Source: Eutrigla gurnardus (lineage: Eukaryota > Chordata > Actinopteri > Perciformes > Triglidae). Taken from it: a stretch of DNA of 64,000 bases. A program made the position numbers and the translations under genes. The DNA lies in assembly GCA_963514095.1 (NCBI GenBank), contig OY741266.1, positions 10,013,797-10,077,796 of the forward strand. Reading direction: 5' to 3'. The notes below the pieces were generated by a model. The model saw only the letters and a list, made by a program, of their open reading frames with translations, was not told the origin of the DNA and made no database searches. Positions 1-12,475 of this stretch are shown in pieces; the stretch's first letter is position 1; every line of letters begins with the position of its first letter.

Positions 1-44
1 ATTTTTGCTGCTGTCTCTCTCTGTAGTGTTTCTTTGCTACTTAC

Positions 45-119
45 TCTGTGACACTCTGACCAGCTCTGCCACGTTCCACACCCCTGAGGTGACGAAGCAG
101 TCCTGGAAACTCAGGTGCC
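45..119 (-). CDS. nfix: nfix coding exon 4 (75 nt, internal exon)
   Basis: Read on the minus strand, the acceptor ...CCTCTACAG lies at 120-121 and the donor GTAAGT starts at 44, giving a 75-nt exon. Completing the split glycine codon left by exon 3, it reads GHLSFQDCFVTSGVWNV, then AELVRVSQ, with one base (A) of the next codon. This matches the segment just after the DNA-binding domain of vertebrate NFI proteins. Cys in QDCF and Trp in SGVWNV are NFIX features; NFIA, NFIB and NFIC have Phe in place of that Trp. The Ala before ELVRVSQ is Thr in human NFIX, a mild difference. Both ends are phase 1, so skipping the exon would keep the frame. The segment links the DNA-binding domain to the Pro/Ser-rich transactivation region, whose exons lie outside the window. 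Confidence 0.95.
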
Positions 120-400
120 CTGTAGAGGAAATATGTGATCAGGATATACCTATAGACATACAAACTTTTAGAGGGAATTCACAGAACAAAGAAAAATGAT
201 TTGGGGGGAAAAACCCTGAAATTCATATCCCTTTGAGAGGGCGACCATCTGCAACTATGTTTGCAGATCAACATCTGTGCGAGTGTGTTTGCTAATTGGA
301 TCCATAATTGGAATATGTTAAGGCTGATAAGCATGATGGAATCAATCCTGGTATGCTGATTTGACAGTGTTTGGACATGGATCTGTGGGTGTGTACCTAC
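120..400 (-). other. nfix: nfix intron 3 (281 bp)
   Basis: The interval between the donor of exon 3 and the acceptor of exon 4 is short. On the minus strand it starts GTAGGTAC and ends CCTCTACAG. A second GT lies 4 nt inside the donor (GTAG|GTAC). Only use of the first GT gives the 63-nt exon and keeps the frame. No repeats or other features were seen. Confidence 0.9.
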
Positions 401-463
401 CATTGGGCGGTGGTTTGATGTCTGTGTCCCCCTGTTGGCTGGAGCTGTCTGATTGTCCGGATT
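401..463 (-). CDS. nfix: nfix coding exon 3 (63 nt, internal exon)
   Basis: On the minus strand a good polypyrimidine tract and ...TTTCTGTGCAG (acceptor AG at 464-465) precede AATCCGGACAATC..., and the exon ends ...CCGCCCAATG before GTAGGT. Joined to the final G of exon 2, it reads E-SGQSDSSSQQGDTDIKPPPN plus the first G of a glycine codon. Human NFIX has ESGQSDSS at this point, and the two agree almost throughout. The corresponding NFIA, NFIB and NFIC segments are clearly different, so this small exon is the strongest paralogue diagnostic in the window. The length is a multiple of three and both ends are phase 1, so skipping would shorten the linker by 21 residues without a frameshift. Confidence 0.95.
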
Positions 464-1581
464 CTGCACAGAAACAGGGACGGGGGGAGAGAGAGAGAAA
501 GCCAAACCATTAGGATCCGGCTTTTACGCCAAAAAAAAAAAAAAAACGTAATGAAAAACATACTGGTAAGTGTACAACGTCTCTGTGAATCATAGGCGTG
601 TATATGTATGCGTGCTGCCAAGGCTGTGATATTAGAGGTGTGAGAGGGAATAAGAGGGACTTGCAGTATGTGCTCGGGATGATGTACATCTTGTGAGTGT
701 ATGTGTGTGTGAATTCACGCATTTTTGTGTGACAGCCTTGTATCTAAGAATGTTCTCTCCCGTTTCCCTCTGTCCCTCCTGACTTAAGGTGCAATGATTT
801 ACAGTGTGCTGCTATGCCATTTAGTATCTAACCACGCAATCATATCCCTCGCCCTAATCCTATTTAATACCTTCTTGCTGGTAGGGATTTAGACTGCGTA
901 AACAGAGCACCTTGCACACACACACACACACATGAACACACACCCACACAACCCTCTCTTGCTCAAGCTGTTTCTTTCTTTAATTTTTGTTTCGTACTTT
1001 AACCCATGTTGGAATCCTTGCATGTACACACGCACACACAAATACATAAGCACACACACACACACACCCTGTGTGAAGGCTGACCACGGCTGTCTGGCTG
1101 GGAGTATGTTAAAGTCGAGGCTTCCTCTTTGGATCAAATGACGGTCGAGTAACACAAACACATGCACACACATATGTACGCATCTGCACGAGAAACACAC
1201 CTGTTATGACTGGTCTACGAAAGCACTCACATGTGCAGACACAAACTCGCCAAATCTTGGCAACAAAGGACCACAATTAAACCTGGAGGAGCTGCAGGCT
1301 GAAATAGGAGAGTGCGAGACGAGGTTTTGTTACACGAGTGCTGAGAAAAGTGGGTCTAAAGATGGTGCATTCTTGTCCAGGATGTTAAAAAAAGAAGATG
1401 TCACACGTGTGTATGTGTGTATGTTTATGAATATGTAACACAGGCCGGGCAGCTGCGTGTACTTGGTCTATATTTGTGGCCACGTGTCGGAGCTGGTGAA
1501 AAAGACTGCACTCTATTTCCAGAGCTGCTGTGGTGCGGGGGCCTGATGCTATTGGCCATCCATTCAGGCCGAGCGAGACTG

Positions 1582-1611
1582 TAGCTAGCTAGCGAGCGAG
1601 CTAGCTAGCTA
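1582..1611. repeat. TAGC-type palindrome
   Basis: Thirty bases built of TAGC/GAGC units, with arms TAGCTAGCTAGC and GCTAGCTAGCTA around a six-base centre GAGCGA. The two arms are exact reverse complements, so the site can form a 12-bp stem. Confidence 0.9.
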
Positions 1612-1795
1612 AAAGAGGTGTTTATCTGCAGGCTGTAGGTGATAACAGAGCACACAGACTCCTGCCAGCAGCACTTGCCTTGCAGCCACACTAAGCCACA
1701 GATTACTGAGCAGAAACAATAACAGACCTGTCTCGCTGCCTACGAAGCACTGCTTATCCAGAGAGAGAGGGGCGAGACAGACGAGAGGCGAGAAT

Positions 1796-1824
1796 GAAAG
1801 AAAGAAAGAAAGAAAGAAAGAAAG
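1796..1824. repeat. (GAAA)n microsatellite
   Basis: About seven GAAA units. Lower-purity GA-rich sequence flanks the tract on both sides. Confidence 0.95.
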
Positions 1825-3353
1825 CACAAAAAATGAAAGAGAGCTTCTTTTCCCCCTCTCTTCTCATGCAGAATCCCTTGCTCTTCTCCCGTCTCTCACT
1901 GGCTGGGTGTAATCCTGGCAGCCATCTTAGAGCTTGGCAGCCATCTTAGCATTGGCGGTAGCGCCACATTCCAGCTAACTGACGGCACTCACTCCAAACA
2001 TACGAGGCTGCGCCCTGAACGCGCACGCACCCAGACACTTTCAAACACACACACACACACTTGTACGTGGACAAACATTGAGGTACACACTCAGAGTAAA
2101 CATATATGATGGCCAATGAAAGCTGTTGAGAAAACAACCTGACTTCAATGGACCTTTTGCCGTGATGTAGTATTTCACCGCAGGGCTCTACAATATTGTA
2201 AACACTCTATTTCTCACACCATGCATGCACTGGGAGATGCACAGCCACCTTACTGTATGTACTGTATGCCCGCGAGTCCACTGCCTACGCTGCAGCGTCT
2301 CCTCCATATTTCTGTTACTATTTCCATATCTACATTTAATGTTTCTAGATTTTAATGCTCCGTCCTCATGAAATGTTTGATTGCACCTGTCTGCAGAACA
2401 AAACCTTTTAATGTTAGCAATGTCACGCAATCATTTGATCGCTTTCAACACGTATCGATGATGTTAAGTTGAAAATCATAAGCTCAGTTATGTTGATTTT
2501 GAATGTGACGACGAGTGCAAATTGAGACCATAGAACTGCCATCTTTATTTGGAGAACATGGTTTCTTCTTCTTTTATTTTTTTTACTATGCCACGTCCCC
2601 TACTTTGGGATCAAATACTGTATAGCTCACAGAGTAACAAAGAACAATTGTTTTTCAATGTGGACATATCACATTTTGGAAAAACCCTGCAGTTGGAAAT
2701 CCTGCCCTTACTGTTTCTTAAATTGCATATTGTTGGCCTGTCATGACCCCAACATGTCCTGCTATTAGAGGTGTGAATGACCAAGGAGTGAAAACTGAGG
2801 CTCATGGTAGATAAGAGACTGTCAGGCAGACATGTGCAGTAGCCGTGACACTGATAGCTGTCCTCAACATTACCCTGAGGCCTCGACTGGCCCAACCACA
2901 TCCCAACGACTCCTATTTCTGATTTGAAAACTCTTTTATAATATCTTCTGTGCTGTGTACAGAGCGAGAGAGTTTATTCAACTCTTGAAAAGCTGTCCTC
3001 AAACCTGTACAATAAGATGGCCTACCTAGATACCAGAGCTTTCAACAGTTCTGTCGCTAGTTTTCTGAGCTCAGGCTGCTTAGGCAACTAACACTTGCTT
3101 ACTTATAACGCAGCTCTACATCATTCATTGGAAATCAGTGCCACTGTTGAGTCCAATGGTGCATCATATAGTGAGGAGGACAGGGAGGTAAGGCAGAGGA
3201 GGTCTGGTTGCTGGTTATCGCCGCTCTGCCAGCTGCAGCCTACAACAGCAGCCTCAACCCCCCCCAAGCCTCCTAACCACACAACCAGCCCCTTATCTCC
3301 CCTCCGCAGCCCCCCAAAGCCCTCCCTTCAGCAACCCCAATCATAGTCCTGCA

Positions 3354-3375
3354 CCCCCCCCCCCCCCCCCCCCCC
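3354..3375. repeat. Poly-C run (22 nt)
   Basis: Twenty-two consecutive C on the plus strand, so a G22 run in the nfix transcript. It follows a C-rich stretch beginning near 3256. Confidence 0.95.
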
Positions 3376-5173
3376 ATGGCCCTCCACCTCCAGTAACCCC
3401 ATCTCGTACCTCAAACCTTTCAGCCTATAGCCTGCAGCCCCCTCACACCACAGAATTAAAAGAACTACACACAGATATACTGTTTGACCCGATGATGTAC
3501 ACATAAAAACAAGAAACAGATGTAAGGCTGTGCTTAATTTTCGATAACCAACTATGACATTTGTTGCAAATTAAACTGAATAATCAATGTAATCATCACA
3601 TGTTAAGTCTGTCTCTCCAAAGGCTTTTGTACTTGGGCCTGATTTGGCACATGTCATCTACACCCGTTCCACCTGGTTTTACACAAAGCCCCAGGCTCAC
3701 TTGACTCTACATGGTTCAGAATATGAGTCAGTCTTGATGCAACAGTTGGGAGTAACAAGGCGCTACAGTCATACCCAGAAACCGGTCGGTCCCTCCAATG
3801 TGGGTGAAGTCAGACTTTAAGATTTAAACAAGAAGAAACCTTTCTGGTCAAAAGTAAGTAATACGTGGAGGACTGCTGTGGTGAGTTTGTGTTGGGAGTC
3901 TGCTTTGTAACTGTAGTGGTTCTCTGTGGCTTCGTGACGGCTGCTGTCATTGGTTGCCGATTACAGCATTTCCCTGCAGGCTCCAGGGCAAATCTCACGA
4001 CCCTCACCACAATCAACACAACCCCAGTCATCGTGGCCTTGACATTCAGTGCTGTACCCCCCGCTGTGGTCGCTCTCTCCCTCTCACGATCTCTTGCTAT
4101 CTCTCTGACATCCGGCGCATATTTCTGTGGCTTTCCTCTGCATCAATTCCAACTGTACTGCATATTCCTGCTTGTCATCATTTTTTTGTATTATGTGAAA
4201 TCCTCTTCCGGTCTTCTATAAGCACCTCCATCCACCGTTCTCAACGGATCATACTCAAGCCCCACCACTTCTTCTTCACTAGTATTCTCTTTTCCCTGTG
4301 ATCTGCACGGTTGATCTTCAGAAAAAAAACCCAAATTGAATCCGTTTCCCCGTCTATCAAACCAACCAAGCGACCATCTCTCCACCAGTTGTGGATTAGG
4401 TTTTGGCTCAGTGACCTGTTAGATTGTGCTGTTGACCGACTGGTGACGGGGGTCAGACAGAGTTGCCAGTCTGTCACTCCTCATGGCGAGCAGACAGCCA
4501 GCAGAGCAGAGCAGTGAACTAAAGCTCAGCTACAAAAAAAAAAAAGAGAAAAAAAAAGCCAGATTCAAACACATTCAAACATGCCTACGGTAACGGACAA
4601 AACCGAAAAATGCATAAATTGCATTTCTCCAAGTGTGGAATGAGGAAAAGGATGATTACAAATATGGGATAAAACCAAAGTGAAAACCAAGGTCAAAAAC
4701 GAAAAGCGGGCTCTGCAGTGGCACACCACTGTTTGACAGATGCACAAACAGTGCTGGTCATTTGTGACTGACTGTGCAGTACAAGCATGCACACCCGTGA
4801 CATCAACATACAAACTAACCACTGTCGCCTCATCAGCCCGGCGTGTGTCCGTATGTGCATGCAATGTATGTGTGTGACTGCATGTATGTGTGCAGGCTGT
4901 TGGTTCACAGAGATTTCCCTCCTTATTGGAACAAATGTCAACTCGACTCTCCCCCTCTCCTCTCTTCTCCTCCCCAAAACACAGGATAACGCCGTACAGC
5001 CTCCCAATTGGGTTTCGCTTAAGAGGTTTATCGGTATGTTGCTAAACATTCTGACCTTTTTTTAATCCTTAATGCGCTTAAAATGTTCCAAACCCTCCTA
5101 ATCCCCCCGGCTATCCCACACAGATGTTCACTCGGCTCTTTTATTGGACGTTATTTTATTATTATTTTTTCTT

Positions 5174-5179
<6 letters not shown>

Positions 5180-5221
<42 letters not shown>
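5180..5221. repeat. (AT)n microsatellite
   Basis: About 20 uninterrupted AT units within a T-rich stretch (5140-5180). Confidence 0.97.
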
Positions 5222-5222
<1 letters not shown>

Positions 5223-5564
5223 TGTTTAATTATTTAAGTGTGTCATATGAGGATATATTTCTGTTTCAGTGTTAAGAACTCTTTATCATTGCTGCTGTGT
5301 GTTTGTACCGCAATGATGTGAATGTGACCTTTTCGAATGTTTACCCTGTTGGTAGCAAGAACTTAGAAGTTGCTTGGATGTGAAACTTGAAATCTTAAAG
5401 AGTCATAAGAGACTGAACGTGTCAAAAATGTAAATAGTGAAATTAGATATTACGTGTGTAAAGAAAACACTGTTTGCATACGTTTGTACTTGCAAATCTG
5501 TGTATGCACAAACATTTGTATGTATGTACAAATGTATGCAGAAATCAGTGTATGTAAGTACATA

Positions 5565-5602
5565 CGTATGTATGTATGTATGAATGTATATATGTATGTA
5601 TG
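5565..5602. repeat. (TATG)n-type tract
   Basis: Tandem TATG units with a few substitutions, embedded in a longer degenerate TGTATG-rich stretch from about 5500. Confidence 0.85.
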
Positions 5603-5685
5603 CACGTGTGTGTGTATTTGTGTTTGTGTCCCTGTATCACTGTGCCAGGCAGGCTGTGTGGCGAGGTGGCAGAGTAGGGCTCCGT

Positions 5686-5718
5686 ATGTGTGTGTGAGTG
5701 TGTGTGTGTGTGTGTGTT
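5686..5718. repeat. (GT)n microsatellite
   Basis: Short GT array with one GA interruption. Confidence 0.9.
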
Positions 5719-8146
5719 TGTGGAGCAGGTGTGCCTGGCCGCCCTGCGCAGCTTGCTGCCCATCTGTGCTCCCGTCTGTGTGCCGCCTGCGCCCACGCTC
5801 TGCCAACAGCACCGCACCACGGCAAGAAAGACCCAGGAGAGAGGGATGCTGAGAGGCGAGGGGAGGGATGGAAAGAAAGCGAGAGATGGAGGGGAGGAGG
5901 ACAGGATGGGAGTGAGGGAGGGAGGAGCAGGGAGAAGGGGATTACAAGGCTGGGAGCATGGAGGATGGGGATGGGAGCGAAAGAAAGTGGGAGAGGGAAA
6001 AGGAGGGGGGGTTATGGGTTGAGATAGTATGCATGAACTCGCAGGGAATGGCTGGAGTGGGTGATAGTGAGAGGGTGGGGTGCTGAGTGGAGGTTTTCCG
6101 GTTGTGTATGTGCCTGGCTGGATGCCCATATATACCCCCCTCCGCCTTTGTCCTGTTCACTCCTTCCCGTTGTTCTTGCCTCTCTCCATTCATCCTCTTA
6201 TCCTCACCCCACCATCACCTCTTGGCTCCATCAGTGCAGATTACTGTGGACCTGTGTGACACAGCTACACAGTATTCTGTCATGTTTCTAGGTAGCAGTA
6301 GGTTATATATAACATGGCTCCCTAATTGTGTCTAGATATTGGCTTTGAAAAGTCACAAGGGTATTCCCAAACTGCTACAATATAAGCTAGACTAATTATT
6401 AGTTTGAAGGCCCAGAGGTAGAATCCCCAAAACAGGGTAGATTATATTAAATTAGCCTAACCAATGGCCTATAAAAATCAATTTTGGGAAATTCCAAGAG
6501 TGAGAGCATGTAAACCCAAGGTGTCCTAATTATACCAATGTTAAGTCCCGTAATTACTGTACATTAGATGGTAAAAATGGCAAATAAAAGAAATTCAGAG
6601 ATGTGTTACAAGGGTTTTAAGTAAACGGACGGATTCTGCATATCAAGGGTGAACTCATTCACTTGTGGCATTTAAAATAAGCCAAATGCTTACTCAGAGG
6701 AGGGTAAAATGACTTCCCATGAGAGTTATGAACTTAAGTACAGGATGTGTGAATCTACTATTGTACATGTGTCTAATTCAGGCCTGGGTTTGCAAGTATG
6801 TGTAAAACTCTTGTTGCTGAATGTTGGATTTGATCCCGGGTCCTTCTTAATTTAGGCTGCCTGTACCAAAGACATAAGTAAAGGGTTGATAGTTAACAAT
6901 AGTAACAAGGTGTATCAAGGCTTCACATATTCTCATTCATGTTGCACTCCTCCAACATTTTACCACATTGAGCTGAAAATGAGTCATGGACTTAGTATCC
7001 ACACTCGTGCCATGGCTTGTTTCCTGTGAAAAAATGAATTGTGTTAACACTGCCAGTGTTCAGGAGCTTGCCAGCTTCTTCTAGGTTACGCATATTGAAA
7101 CCAAAATATATGCACATGAAGCAGTGAAAAATTAAATGGCAATAGAATCATTATTTTTGTCTCTACTGGGTGAAAAGTATGACGTATGTAGTAATTATAT
7201 CATTGCAAATGGTCATAAGTTATCAGAGTAATGTGACGGATGTTGACGCTGCAAAATCTGCCAAACTATAAAACAATGATAAAAAAGGTTGGGCTCTTTG
7301 AATACTGCAGTGGTTAGGAGTTCAGTTAAAACCAAAACCATTTTCAACCGGGTCAGACCTGATTAAAACTCTTGGTTGAAGCATATCCATGCATTTCATT
7401 ATCCAGTTCTTAAAAGTGTATATATACACAACATTCAGAGAATTAATATAGGAGCAAACAACTATTAGCTATATAAGACATAATGGAGTAATGTCTACCT
7501 TGAATTCATTCAGAAGCCTACGTAATATTCTATATGTCTACGTACTTTCCTAAAACACTTAAATATGAAATAGTATCATTCAGGAGACAGGCAATCCTGT
7601 TAGCATCTCATTTGGTTACTGTGATTATTGCAGTGCGATGCGGTGACAGAGGCCTCCAACAGAACTCTGATTCATAATTAATATGGATCGAGTCGAGTGT
7701 GAATGGGATTCTGTGCTTTGGAGTCTGCTGACAAGACTTGCTTTTGGACAGCAGCTCAAAGTCCTGAAGGACCGCTAGGGCTCAAGGAGCAAAGATCCTA
7801 CTTAAACAGACACTAGAAGACAGACAGACACACACACACGCTCCTACAAACGTACTCCTCCAGCTGACACGTGTCAGGGAGAGAAAGCACACAAGGCTCT
7901 GATATGAAGTGTGCCTGACTAAGTCGATTAAATGCGAATATATAAATCTCTTTGACGCGTAAAGAATTTGCTTAAAAAGTAGCACTTACATGTAATCATG
8001 TGAATGTATTTCAAAGAACATGTTAGGAAAAATGTGTACCTCCGCTGAATTAATGTGTTTAGCGTATGTGTATAAATTTGTGTTTTTTGCTGTATATGAA
8101 GGTGAGCATTTTAAGCTGCTTCATTAGCAGAGGCTTGAGCGTACTG

Positions 8147-11100
8147 CGTGTGTGTGTGTGTGTGTGTGTGTGCATGCGTGTGTGTACGCATGTGAGGCTG
8201 GGGGCCCCCAGCACGGTTCACGACCCAGCCTAACAGAGTGTGAACGTCCCCCCGCTGAGCTGATACTGATATAACTGTCCTGTAAGTGGTGTTGACACCA
8301 GCATTATTACCCTGTCAACCTCCATCTCTACTCAGCCTAAAGGCGTCAACTGGCATGGGGGCCCGAGCGCGTTAAGGACCAGTGTCTCTGCATAGCTGTG
8401 CCGAAGCCCAAATAAATACAGCTGCACAAAGGCCGGAAAGGGAAGGAGAAGGGGAACACTGGGGAGGCAGAAGGAAGGAGGAAGAGGGGGGGGGGGGTAC
8501 GCACACTCTCGCAACTACCTATGCAGCTCTCACAAGATGCAAACATCAGAGAGACAGACTCATGCAGTAGGAAGTTATCACCACCAGGTGGCATTTTCCT
8601 GGCACACAGAGAGCATGGTGAAATGCAAATAAAGCAACAAGGCCTTGGGCCAGGCTTCTCAGCTAGCTCAGACTTCACTCTGTAGACTGTGGAGAGAAGC
8701 AGGCCAGAAACGGGGAGAAAGGGAGACAAAGAGATGAAAAGCGAGAGAGATGTGACGTGAATAAAATCAAAGTGAAATATGGAGCCGTGAATATTATTGA
8801 GATGCGAGTAGGAGCTTATCCCTTCTGCATTTTGCCCTTAGATAGCAAGATCCAACACACGGCGTGCACACTATCGTGTTCTATAAAGTGTTTGGAATCA
8901 AAATGCCTTACACTTTCCAACAGCGGGAGCCGAGCACCGTTCAGACAAAGAGGCAGCTCCAGAGCGGCAAACCCACCAGAAAGTGCAGAGACAGGAAAGA
9001 TATGTGAGACGGGAGAATGTAGATTTGCGAGGGAACGAAGCACGGTCAGAAAATGAAAACAAAACACATAGCGCTGTGACAGAATGCATAGTTGCGGCAG
9101 AAGAGAACAGCAATAAAAGAATTAGAAAACTGCAGGAAGAAAGCTGGGAGAAAAGAAATTGCAAGGGTGTCTGGGAGAATGTATGGGAGTCAGCAGAATA
9201 TGAAAATAAAACTGTGCAGCATTGTTTTACTTGGGCTTAAGATAATTGGAGTCAACTCGTACACTCTGGGGCAATTGAGTGCAGCTTTGTAAAAAAAGAA
9301 AGCTGGACATGTTGCTGAAAAAGTATAGTGCAGAGCTGAATATAGAGCTGAGGAGCGAGGGAAGGCCTGTGTTGAGACTTGGATTTCTCCTCCCTTGGTC
9401 CCTCTTCCTGCTGGCCCAGATACACACTGTGGGTCTTTGTGCTGAGGCTGTTACACACACTTCCTGTCTGGCCAGCAGAGGGGTGCTTTAAGGTAAGCCT
9501 CTCCCATGTTTTAGACCTACAACTGTCTTTCTCTCTGTTCCTCTCTCTTCCTGTATCAGACTTCATCAGTCTATTTATCTGTATTTATCTACCTGCTTAC
9601 CACACACAGCATTTCAAAATGAATGATGTGTTGACCACCTGCCTTCTGCCCACACCCTTCCCATATTTAACATTATATTTGTGCACTCAAACCGGTTCTC
9701 TTTTCCTCACTTACATCTCCGGAGCTATTTGCATTTCTCTACAAGATACATAAAAGAAAGTGAATTACACTAATAGAAGGCTGGTGCACTTGCACAGCCA
9801 AGGACACGTTGATAAGAGTGAGAAAACATCCTCAACACAGACGCACATGCACACACACCCACACCCACATAGTGATACTGAGCAAGGTTGCCAATTTTTC
9901 CAAAAGCACCACTGAGATAACAGTGATAACAAACACTGTTCCCGCAGCCAAGTCTTTTTCTCCCGAGGAACACTTCAATGAAAATTCACAGCAAATGTGC
10001 CACTTTATGAACATAACAATACGTCAATAAGTCAGCTGGGTGAATATGCTGCACTGGAAAGCAAGAGACCCAATTACAGAGGATTTCTTAAGTTCTTTAC
10101 TCATGAAAAATGCAGTGATGAAAGTCGAGAGAATCCATTTGTTTGAATGCATTTGAAAATAATTACTGTTCTGTTGGGAATGCATAGAAGTCATAATCTA
10201 AATGATTATCTGTTGGAAAAAAAACACTTTTCAATATAATAAGAATTAAGTCATACATAAAAAAAAATCCCAACACTGTATTTGCAATAAAGTATACAGT
10301 GACACACATGTACAGTTGGTGTTGGAAGCAGTTGCTCCCTTCTGGGTTGTACACGTTCAGTACAGCACTCAGTGGGCTGGACACTGACACAATATGTGTC
10401 TCACTGGGAAGTACGAACAATCCAAGTGACTCAATCCTGTCAATATGTGCCAAGAGGACAGAGGGAGGGTGGGAGGCAGAAAGTAAGAGGGCTGTGAGAG
10501 GTGGGTGGGTGGGTGGAATCAAAAGAAAAGGAGGAGCAGGGATGCTAGCAGGAGAGGAGGAAAGGAGCTGTTGGCAAGTAGAAGAGTGAAAACAGTGGAG
10601 GATATAAAGGCTGTGTATATTATACTGAATATATACATGGCAGAAAACTCCAGGAGAGCAAAGATGATCAAAGAGGTCACGCTGTCACGTTGACAACACA
10701 CAAACACACACACACAGACCCACAGAAGAGCGGAAGGACATGGAACTTGTGCTGCCAAGCGGTGGTCACCTTTGACCCTTTGGCACTGTAGCTGGAGATG
10801 ATGCCAGCCAGACAGCTCAACGCAGGAAGTAGTGCAAACAGTGTGTTTGAATGTGTGTGTACGTGGGTGTGTGTGTGTGTACGTGAGTGTGTACACAGGG
10901 GTGTGGACTCACACTGGCCAATCACAGGCATGAAGTCGGATCGTACGAGCCAATGGAAGCAAAGTTTGACAAGGTTGACAGGGGTTGATGTTCGCTCATT
11001 TTGTGCCATGTCAATATGCGTTCGTGTTAGCAGCTTGTGTGCGTTTGTGCCAGTGTGTTGGTGTGTATGCTGGTGTGTCTGAGTGCTTCTACGAAGACTG

Positions 11101-11869
11101 AGGATTAAAGGCCATGTAGGAAGAATGTGGGAGGGCGGCGGAAGAGAGGAAGCAAGGGAGAGGAGAAGAGAGGAGTTGGCAGGGAAACGAGAGAGGAGAC
11201 AGTGAACTTGTGCCAGGTCTCAGGAGCTGAGCTGCCATCTTATCAAGTCTGACTCGTGGTACACAAACTTCAACCACACAAACACACAATATATGTCAGA
11301 GATGAAAGAGTGCTCAAAAGTACATGAAATGTCGCTTGGTAATGTTCACACACACACACACACACTTGAGGCACTCTTTGTCCATTGTACGGCCTGGTGA
11401 GGGCAGATGGAGAGAGTGGTGAGAGGCAAAGGGTGAGGTCATGTGAGGGAGCTGGAGCCAGGCGCGACGGCAAGCCTGAAGTCAACCTTGTAGTCAGTAT
11501 CACAAGCGGACGACCCTGTGAGGGTGTGTGTTTGTGTCCCTTTGGATGTGATCTTTGATGCAGCTGAGTTTCCCAAGCACAAATAAAAAGGGGTGAATGT
11601 CACGTGTGCAAGGATGGAGAGAAAATGAATGACACAAGGCTGCGGTGCCCATAAAGCACATAAACAGCTGGCTGGAGGATTATCAGCAAACATTCAACCA
11701 ATAAATTCCTCCTAACTGCATCACCCAAACACAGGTGAGCCCATAAATACTTTTAAAGAAAAAAGGGGTAAAACTTTTATAGACAAAATAATTCAAAGGA
11801 ATTTGTATGACCTTAATATTAATCTTGATCTTAAAAACGCTCACACGCACATGTATGAACATGTTCAAC
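8147..11869. other. Intron 2 segment: (GT)n, CTCF-like site, otherwise unique
   Basis: The segment starts with a (GT)n array (8147-8172). It contains a G11 run near 8487, a CTCF-like core at 8581-8593, GA-rich patches (8435-8500, 8700-8755, 11140-11200) and small CA/GT clusters (9848-9870, 10697-10716, 10864-10880, 11348-11366). No gene was seen. Confidence 0.65.
8581..8593 (+). promoter_or_regulatory. Possible CTCF core motif
   Basis: CCACCAGGTGGCA fits the CTCF core consensus CCASYAGRKGGCR at every position. A 13-base match in 64 kb is suggestive only; occupancy cannot be judged from sequence. Confidence 0.4.
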
Positions 11870-12475
11870 ATGCATCAGGGGGCGACCCCCAGGTTTGAAA
11901 CATGAGGACAATGTGGGAGTATCTTAAACTTGCATTCTTCCTTGTAGCTAGCAGGGGGTGACTCCTCTAGTTCAGTTCAAGTTCTATTCAAATTTTTATA
12001 GCAGTCTCTGAGGAAATGACCCTACTTCTCACTTGATTTATTAGCTCAGTAAACACTGTAAACATGAGTTTATGGTCTCAATCTCTAGTTTCAAGTCTTC
12101 TTCAATACAGCATGATGTGTATTTAGTAAATGACTGTCTCATTTAGAGTCAAACTGACAATAAAGCAGGGTTTGCTTGAGGGCGTGGCTACCTTGTGATT
12201 GATAGATCGTTACCACAGCGTTGGTCGGTCTGGTAGTTCTTAGAACTGTAACCATTTCACACCGTGTTTTCAGTTCGTCAAAGTTAATTGTGACATTTAG
12301 CTCTCCTAAAAATGTTTTATTAAGCGTTCGGGTGCACTTAGCTCCCCCCTCTCATGTCACTTCTGGTTGAAACAAACCAAGATGGTGATGGCCAAAATGA
12401 GGCTTTAACACGGCAGTCCCCAAACCACTGGGTGACGCCACGGTGACTACGCCCACTTCTTACCTACAACCTATG
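11870..12475 (+). mobile_element. Interspersed repeat, copy 1 (longer)
   Basis: This block resembles a non-autonomous repeat common in percomorph fish, as far as I remember. Recognisable parts in order are a CAGGGGGCGACCCCC motif (about 11876-11891), CTAGCAGGGGGTGACTCC (about 11950), GAAATGACCCTACTTCTCAC (about 12013), GAGGGCGTGGCTACC (about 12178), a GTCACTTCTGG / CCAAGATGG motif (about 12356-12385) and the end GGTGACGCCACGGTGACTAC (about 12431). A second, deleted copy lies at 23523-23735 in the same orientation, which shows repetition within the window itself. No coding capacity was seen. The family name is unknown to me. Confidence 0.75.

Larger units (their letters stand above)
464..5179. 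other. Intron 2 segment: mostly unique sequence with short repeats
   Basis: No gene was seen. The segment holds small CA clusters (about 914-931, 1049-1066, 2044-2059), a GAAA tract, a TAGC palindrome, a duplicated YY1-like motif at 1916-1949 and a 22-nt C run (3354-3375) after a C/T-rich stretch (3250-3350). The rest is unique sequence with no recognised family. Confidence 0.7.
5222..8146. other. Intron 2 segment: TATG/GT repeats, purine-rich tract, then AT-rich unique DNA
   Basis: A degenerate TATG/GTAC tract (5500-5610) and (GT)n (5686-5718) are followed by a G/A-rich tract (5820-6080). From about 6290 to 7780 the sequence is AT-rich, unique and nearly free of microsatellites. I recognise no family in it. 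A degraded element or a conserved noncoding stretch is possible but not shown by the sequence. Confidence 0.6.

Noticed and set aside
6800..6860. B-box-like GGGATCAAATCC (minus strand) as another SINE or tRNA
   Set aside because: No matching A box, no cloverleaf and no tail or body nearby.
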